A stretch of DNA of 64,000 nt, taken from positions 124,001 through 188,000 of the forward strand of contig NZ_BOMG01000026.1 of NCBI RefSeq assembly GCF_016862075.1, given 5' to 3'. Below the pieces are notes generated by a model, which worked only from the letters and a program-made list of their open reading frames with translations, was not told where the DNA came from and did no database searches. The stretch comes from Actinoplanes couchii. Its GTDB lineage: Bacteria; Actinomycetota; Actinomycetes; Mycobacteriales; Micromonosporaceae. Position 1 is the first letter of the stretch, and every line of letters starts with the position of its first letter. The position numbers and the translations under genes are program-made. Positions 59,204 to 64,000 of the stretch are shown here, in pieces.

Positions 59204-60471
59204 AGAGTGAGGACGAGATGACCGACGACGGTGCGGAGCGCTTGCTGCACCCGCTGCGGGGGGAACCATCCGGTCCACCCCGGTACGACGTGGCGCGGGC
59301 GATGGCGGAGGGTCGCCGGCGCCGGGGACTGCGCCGCTGGACCACGGGTGCGGCCCTGGTGGCGGTCACCTCGCTGACCGCCGGCGGTGGCACGTTCGCC
59401 GTCGCCGCGATGCGACCGGAACCCGCACCCACCGAGAAGCCGGCCCCGGTGACCTCCACGACACCGAGCGTGGAAGCGGCCGCCGCGGCCGCGGCGCCCG
59501 CGCCGAAGAGCTGCAAGGTCCGGATGCTGCCGACCGGCGGTGTCCGGAAGTCGCTCGTCAGCTCGGGTGATCCGAGCGGTCACTGGCACGCCGGGCGGCT
59601 CTACTACGCGGCCGAGAACGTGATCCTCTGGAAGGACGGCAGGATCGCCGCCAAGGTCCGGATGCCCGGAGCGGACGCCGAGATCAACGACCTCACCACG
59701 GCCGGGGTGGGCGTCGGGTCGTCCTTCCCCGGTGAGGAACAGCAGGCCTATGTGTACCGCGACGGCGCATTCTCGGCGTTGGACGGTGCGGAGACCGTGG
59801 CGAGGGCGATCAACGAGGCCGGGGTGATCGTCGGCGCCATCGGCAAGATCCTGGACGAGGCCCCGGCCCGCTGGCGGTCGGCCGGCGCGAAGGTGGAGCG
59901 GCTCCCCCTGCCGGACGGCGCGACCAAAGGCATGGCGGACCTGGTCACCGAGGACGGCACGGTGATCGGCACGGTCGGTACCGAGTCGCACGAGCAGAGC
60001 GGATACATCTGGTCGCCCGACGGAACCGGGACGACGATCCCGCTGCCCACCGTGGACGGGAGGAAGGCGGACTACTTCTGGCCGACGTCGACCGCCGACG
60101 GCTGGATCCTCGGCCGGGCGGTCTTCGAGACCGAGACCGACGAGAAGGACCCGAGGGGAAACAACATCTTCGAAAGGACCTTCGCCGTCCTGCGGTACCG
60201 GATCTCCGACGGGACGATCCAGCGGCTGCCGAAGTCGTTCCAGGGCACTTACGCCATGCTGGCCGGCAACGGCTGGGTTCTCGGCACCAGCGGAATGGAC
60301 GATCCGGTGATCCTGTCCGGCGAGAAGATCATGAAACTGCCCGAGTACCGGACGTTCAAGGAGTACGTGCCCACCAGCTTCAGCGAGGACGGCAAGGTCT
60401 CCGGCGGCTACACCACCGACATGGGCCCAGACGACGTCGACAACCGGCCGATCCTCTGGACCTGCGAGTAG
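59200..60471 (+). CDS. Membrane protein in anti-sigma position with outer repeat domain
   Basis: The 423-residue protein has a cytoplasmic N-terminus (about 1-48, enough to bind a sigma factor but without an HxxxCxxC zinc motif), one membrane helix (about 50-68), a Pro/Ala/Thr linker and a large outer domain whose repeated short blocks (INEAGVIVGAIG, VTEDGTVIGTVG, FSEDGKVSGGYT) resemble HAF-type or propeller repeats. Translational coupling with the sigma gene suggests it controls it. A 13-pair terminator hairpin follows. Confidence 0.75.
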   Translation: MKSEDEMTDDGAERLLHPLRGEPSGPPRYDVARAMAEGRRRRGLRRWTTGAALVAVTSLTAGGGTFAVAAMRPEPAPTEKPAPVTSTTPSVEAAAAAAAPAPKSCKVRMLPTGGVRKSLVSSGDPSGHWHAGRLYYAAENVILWKDGRIAAKVRMPGADAEINDLTTAGVGVGSSFPGEEQQAYVYRDGAFSALDGAETVARAINEAGVIVGAIGKILDEAPARWRSAGAKVERLPLPDGATKGMADLVTEDGTVIGTVGTESHEQSGYIWSPDGTGTTIPLPTVDGRKADYFWPTSTADGWILGRAVFETETDEKDPRGNNIFERTFAVLRYRISDGTIQRLPKSFQGTYAMLAGNGWVLGTSGMDDPVILSGEKIMKLPEYRTFKEYVPTSFSEDGKVSGGYTTDMGPDDVDNRPILWTCE

Positions 60472-60475
60472 TGCC

Positions 60476-60507
60476 GGGAGGGGCCCTTGGGGGGAAGGGC
60501 CCCTCCC
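60476..60507. terminator. 13-pair terminator hairpin
   Basis: GGGAGGGGCCCTT (60476-60488), a six-G loop and AAGGGCCCCTCCC (60495-60507) form a perfect stem between the sigma operon and the convergent hydrolase gene. There is no T-run. It could work in both directions. Confidence 0.85.
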
Positions 60508-60523
60508 GTGGTCTCGGGTCGGG

Positions 60524-62011
60524 TCAGGAGATCGCGACGTCGTCGAACCAGACCGTGCCGGTGTTGTCGCCGGACTTCAGGTGCAGCTGGACGCTGGTGG
60601 CGCCGGCCGGGGCGACCGCCTCGACGGAGAGCTTGGTCCAGCCGGAGTTCCCGGCCGGGAGCCGGTTCGACAGGTTCTGGCTGATCCACCTGCCGTTGAC
60701 GTCGAACCAGCTCAGCGCGATCTCGGTGGTCCCGGTGGCGTTGACACCCCGGGCGTACGCCTCGGCCCGCCAGCGGTAACCGGCCTGCACCGGAGTGATC
60801 GGCGAGGTGATCAGGGACGGCAGACCCGCCGCGGTCCGGGTGGTGCCGCTGAACCGGGCCGACCGCGCGCCGTTGCGGACCACGTCACCGGCCATTACCG
60901 CGGTACCGGCGTCGGTGTTGCCGGCCCGCCAGGGCGACTCACCCGCCGCCGCCTCGAACCCCAGGTTGAGCAGGCTGTTCGGAACCGTGCCGGTGGTCCA
61001 CACGGTACGGACCACGGTCGCCGCGAACTTGGCCGACCCGTCGGCGCGGTACAGCCCGAACTTGTACTGGGCAGGCATCGCCGACACCGACGAGTTGGCC
61101 GGGATGGCCCCGTTCGCGAAGTCGTTGAGCGTCCACGGCGACACCGAACCGACCCCGGCCTCGGCCGCCGCCCGGAACACCCGGGCCAGGTAGGCGCCCT
61201 GCTCACCCTCGCTGACGACGGCGCTGCTGACCCCGGTCTCGCCGATCACCACCGGGTCCGGGGCGACCGCCGCCTGCGCCTTGCGGATCTCGGCGAGCGC
61301 CCGCTCGGACGAGCCGTAGAAGTGGAAGTCGTAATAGTCCAGCGGGGCCCCGGCCGCCTGCAGCTGTGACCTGAGCCGCTCCAGGCCGGCCGCGCCGACC
61401 CCGCCGTCGACCGAGAGGGTCAGCGGCATCGCCGGCAGGGCCTTGCGCATCTCCGGGATGAGCTTCCGCACCCAGCCGACCGCGGCGGTGTCCCCGGGCT
61501 GGATCTCGTTCTTCAGCTCGACGGCGATCACCCGCGGGTCGCCGGCGTACGGCGCGAGAATGGTCCTGGCCCAGTTCACGCTGTTGCCGACCTCGTTGTA
61601 CGCGGACCACCAGTCGAACAGCGTGATCTTCACGGTCAGGCCGTGCGCGTCGGCGATGCTGACGAACTTGCGCAGCTTCTCGGTGTTCTCCGGCTTGGGG
61701 GCCGGCCAGCCGAACGCCTGCGGGAAGACGATCACCCGGACGTTGTCGGCGCCCAGCTGGGCGATCTTCGCCAGGTCCGCGTCGATCCGGGCGGCGTCGA
61801 ACCCGGTCCACATGGCCGACCAGCCGGCGTCCGACGGGTAGTAGTTCATCGACTTCGCGGTCTTCACCTCGGCGAGACGGCTCGCCGTCGTCGGCGCGGG
61901 CACGGTCATGGCCGCAGTCTTCGCCGCGGACGGCGACGACAGGGCCGGGAGGCCCAGAGTCATCAGAACGGTGGAGGCGACGAGGCCGGCACGGACACGC
62001 AAGCTGCTCAT
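60524..62011 (-). CDS. Secreted GH5-like glycoside hydrolase with carbohydrate-binding module
   Basis: The 495-residue exported protein has a signal peptide (about 1-28), a TIM-barrel of clan GH-A type (about 45-325) with acid/base Glu169 in LKNEIQ and nucleophile Glu258 in IGETGV, and a C-terminal beta-sandwich (about 345-495) that looks like a carbohydrate-binding module. It probably acts on a plant beta-glycan, but the exact family and substrate are not certain. Together with the PL11 lyase it fits a plant-litter lifestyle. Confidence 0.82.
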   Translation of the reverse strand: MSSLRVRAGLVASTVLMTLGLPALSSPSAAKTAAMTVPAPTTASRLAEVKTAKSMNYYPSDAGWSAMWTGFDAARIDADLAKIAQLGADNVRVIVFPQAFGWPAPKPENTEKLRKFVSIADAHGLTVKITLFDWWSAYNEVGNSVNWARTILAPYAGDPRVIAVELKNEIQPGDTAAVGWVRKLIPEMRKALPAMPLTLSVDGGVGAAGLERLRSQLQAAGAPLDYYDFHFYGSSERALAEIRKAQAAVAPDPVVIGETGVSSAVVSEGEQGAYLARVFRAAAEAGVGSVSPWTLNDFANGAIPANSSVSAMPAQYKFGLYRADGSAKFAATVVRTVWTTGTVPNSLLNLGFEAAAGESPWRAGNTDAGTAVMAGDVVRNGARSARFSGTTRTAAGLPSLITSPITPVQAGYRWRAEAYARGVNATGTTEIALSWFDVNGRWISQNLSNRLPAGNSGWTKLSVEAVAPAGATSVQLHLKSGDNTGTVWFDDVAIS

Positions 62012-62234
62012 GGGGGGATCGCTGCCTCTCGGAAGTGGTTGCCTTCTCGATCGGCGGTGGTGGCGTCCACTCCAGCTTCCGCCGGACTGCGATGTGGTTG
62101 CAATCAGGGTTCCCCCGAACGACGGAAACCTCCGGTCGAACCTCGTGGCCGGTTCCGCCCGGTCACGCCAGACTCGACGAGGAAGTGCTGCCCGGGGTCG
62201 CGCGGGGGGCCTGACCCCGGGCAGCACATCCAGA

Positions 62235-62471
62235 TCACTCGCAGACGGCGAACCTGCGGCTGCGGGCCGCGTCGGTGAACTCGGAGGCGGCCGGAGCCGG
62301 CAGCCGGAGGGCAGTGGTGAGCAGTTTCTCGGTGGAGCGGCGCGGGGCACGCACGCCACGCTCCAGATCGGAGATGCTCCGGGTGCTCAGCCCGGTCAGC
62401 TCGGCCAGTTCCTCCTGGGTCAGTACCGCGTCCCGGCGCAACCGGCGCAGCAGGAATCCGAAGTTCTGCAC
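62235..62471 (-). CDS. Stand-alone XRE-type helix-turn-helix protein
   Basis: The 78-residue protein is little more than a helix-turn-helix (about 6-60: LTQEELAELTGLSTRSISDL, then ERGVRAPRRSTEKLL). The sequence is the one normally found at the N-terminus of large XRE-NB-ARC-TPR regulators of actinomycetes, including the following AARSRR end. Here it stops after that domain and lies downstream of a gene for a TPR protein of that very class. GTG at 62471 has GGGGAGAGG upstream. Confidence 0.8.
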   Translation of the reverse strand: MQNFGFLLRRLRRDAVLTQEELAELTGLSTRSISDLERGVRAPRRSTEKLLTTALRLPAPAASEFTDAARSRRFAVCE

Positions 62472-62562
62472 GGCTCTTTCCTCTCCCCGTGGATGGTGTC
62501 GCGTTCACGGTGCGGCACCGTTCGGGCGGACGGGGCGATCCCGACCGAATCCGAACGCCGCC

Positions 62563-64000
62563 CTACGCGAGAGTCGCCAGCAGGGCCCGGATCTCGTCCT
62601 CCTCGGCCAGCCCCGGATGGATCTCCAGGGCGGTCCGGCAGTGATCCGCGGCCAGGTCCCGGTCACCGAGCGAGTGCCGGGCGCGCCCGAGACCGGCGTG
62701 GGCCCGGGCCTCCTGCTCACGCAGACCGATGGCGATCGCGAGGTCGAGGGCCGTGGAGTGATGCGTGACCGCGTCGTCGATCCGGCCCTCCGCCTGCGCC
62801 GCCTCACCGAGCCCGTTGTAGGTCCAGATCCGCAACTCCCGGTCATCGGTGCTGTTGAGCAGAGCCAGCGACCGCTCGTGCAACGCGGTGCCCTCCGCCG
62901 GGCGCCCGATCCGGGTGTGCACCACTCCCAGGCCGTCCAGCGTGTCGGCCTGGCCGATCCGGTTGCCGAGATCCCCGAAGAGGGCGAGACCCTTCCGGAA
63001 CCGGCCGGCGGCCTCCTCGTTGCGGCCGGCCCGGCTGAGGATGTGCCCGAGCGCGCCGTAGGCCATCGCCTCACCGGTCCGGTGCCCCAGCTCCCGGAAG
63101 AGACGCAGGGCGGCCTCGTACTGTTCGATCGCCTCGCCGACCCGGCCCAGCGTGCGATACAGATCGCCCAGATTGCCCAGCGCACCGGCCTCGAAGAACG
63201 GGTCGCCGATCGCACGGGAGAGGGAGAGAACCGTCCGGAAGCGCTCCTCCGCCGAGGTGTGGTCGCCGGTGCGCTGCTCGACGACCCCGAGCTGGAGTAG
63301 GGCGCGGCCCTCACCGGCCCGGTCACCGATCCGCCGGAACAGGACCAGCGCCTGGTTGAACTGCTCGGCGGCGACCGCGTACCGGCCGGTCCGCCGGTAC
63401 GCGATGCCGAGGTCGGTGAGCGTGTGCGCCCGCTCGCCGGTGTCACCGCTGTCCCCGGCGGCCCGCAACGCGTTCTCGTGCAGACTGACCGCGTCACCCG
63501 GACTGACCCCGTTGACGTAGAAGTACAGGGTGCGGGCCAGCCGGACGGCATGATCGGGCGCGATCCCGGCGATCGCCATCAGGGTGTGCCGTTCGGCGTC
63601 CAGCCAGTCCCGGGCGGTGTCCAGATCGGTCAGTTCCGGGCTCGGGGACCGCGGCTCCAGCAGTGCCGGACGCTGTGCCGCCTCGGCCGGCTGCAACAGA
63701 TCCATCGCGATCCCGGCGGTGGCCAGGTAGAAGTCGTACAGCCGGGTCTGCGCGGCACGTCGCTCCGCCGGGCGCTCCTCGTCCCGGGCGCGGGCCGCGG
63801 CGTACGCCCGGACCAGGTCGTGGAACGTGTACCGGCCCGGCGATCCCTCCTGCACCAGGCTGTCGGCCCGCAACCGGTCCAGGTCGGCACCGGCCACGCC
63901 GACGTCACCGCCGATGAGAGCGGCCGCGGCGTACGCCTCGAAGTCCTGCCCCGGGTGCAGCGCCAACAGCCGGAACAGCCGGCGCAGCCGGTCCGGGAGG
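62563..64000 (-). CDS. NB-ARC/TPR regulator, C-terminal part (runs off the window)
   Basis: The gene continues beyond base 64000; about 478 C-terminal residues are visible. The first part (FHDLVRAYAAARARDEERPA) is the winged-helix end of an AfsR/STAND-type ATPase module, and the rest is a run of about eight TPR repeats (for example ALGNLGDLYRTLGRVGEAIE, AYGALGHILSRAGRNEEAAG). Such proteins are signal-dependent transcription regulators or NTPase switches. Whether a DNA-binding domain is fused at the missing N-terminus cannot be seen; a solo XRE gene follows 91 bases downstream. Confidence 0.85.
   Translation of the reverse strand, partial: LPDRLRRLFRLLALHPGQDFEAYAAAALIGGDVGVAGADLDRLRADSLVQEGSPGRYTFHDLVRAYAAARARDEERPAERRAAQTRLYDFYLATAGIAMDLLQPAEAAQRPALLEPRSPSPELTDLDTARDWLDAERHTLMAIAGIAPDHAVRLARTLYFYVNGVSPGDAVSLHENALRAAGDSGDTGERAHTLTDLGIAYRRTGRYAVAAEQFNQALVLFRRIGDRAGEGRALLQLGVVEQRTGDHTSAEERFRTVLSLSRAIGDPFFEAGALGNLGDLYRTLGRVGEAIEQYEAALRLFRELGHRTGEAMAYGALGHILSRAGRNEEAAGRFRKGLALFGDLGNRIGQADTLDGLGVVHTRIGRPAEGTALHERSLALLNSTDDRELRIWTYNGLGEAAQAEGRIDDAVTHHSTALDLAIAIGLREQEARAHAGLGRARHSLGDRDLAADHCRTALEIHPGLAEEDEIRALLATLA

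Noticed and set aside
1..64000. CRISPR arrays, insertion sequences, prophage or integrase genes
   Set aside because: No regularly spaced repeat with unique spacers, transposase, integrase or phage structural gene was seen. The M15-like peptidase at 51335-52018 alone does not make a prophage.

Overview
The window is about 70% GC, codes densely on both strands, uses many GTG starts and carries several genes with no Shine-Dalgarno. The gene order around ahpE, DUF3052, aceE, fasR and fabD-fabH-acpP-fabF is the one known from filamentous actinomycetes. A methyl-accepting chemotaxis receptor behind a FliA-type promoter implies a motile stage. Together these point to a zoospore-forming actinomycete of the Micromonosporaceae, most like Actinoplanes; this is inference, as no rRNA is present.

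Layout. 0-13.7 kb: tRNA-Val, peroxiredoxin AhpE, a DUF3052 protein, a fused 2-oxoacid dehydrogenase-like E1 with an odd active site, YjbQ, a TetR-controlled unknown gene, pyruvate dehydrogenase AceE, a RibD/DHFR-like protein, the chemoreceptor and GltX. 13.7-25.5 kb: a membrane-anchored exported protein behind a large RNA hairpin, a TetR regulator, then the type II fatty-acid synthase operon with its regulator FasR, followed by a NagZ-like lipoprotein, DUF3145, carbonic anhydrase and an alpha/beta hydrolase. 25.6-34.9 kb: HelD-type RNA polymerase recycling ATPase, a secreted beta-propeller, a cation diffusion facilitator, a translationally coupled PfkB kinase-SurE pair, a STAS protein and a receptor Ser/Thr kinase. 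34.9-43.4 kb: an exported UshA-like nucleotidase, argS with an arginine-rich leader peptide, a small tyrosine phosphatase, a YefM-YoeB toxin-antitoxin pair, an orphan solute-binding protein with a small membrane partner, and a PL11 rhamnogalacturonan lyase whose C-terminal module is broken by a frameshift. 43.6-51.3 kb: a complete urea-type ABC importer (urtABCDE), an NCS1 permease and two coupled TetR regulators in one direction. 51.3-64 kb: an M15-like peptidase, an SGNH hydrolase lipoprotein, a deacetylase-glycosyltransferase fusion, a sugar-binding lipoprotein, a GGDEF-EAL protein, an ECF sigma factor with a membrane partner, a GH5-like secreted hydrolase, a solo XRE protein and the C-terminal part of a TPR regulator running off the end.

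The most notable regulatory signals are the argS leader peptide (six Arg codons in its last nine sense codons, leaderless promoter, alternative hairpins), a perfect palindrome in the fabD promoter, a TetR operator repeated in front of the regulator and its target, the FliA-like promoter whose start site falls on the chemoreceptor start codon, and several long perfect hairpins without U-tracts that end transcription units. The most notable protein anomalies are the fused E1, which appears to have lost the cofactor-activating Glu and carries a 33-bp in-frame tandem repeat, and the truncated PL11 module, whose remnant still sits directly before a strong terminator hairpin. No CRISPR array, insertion sequence, prophage or biosynthetic gene cluster was seen.
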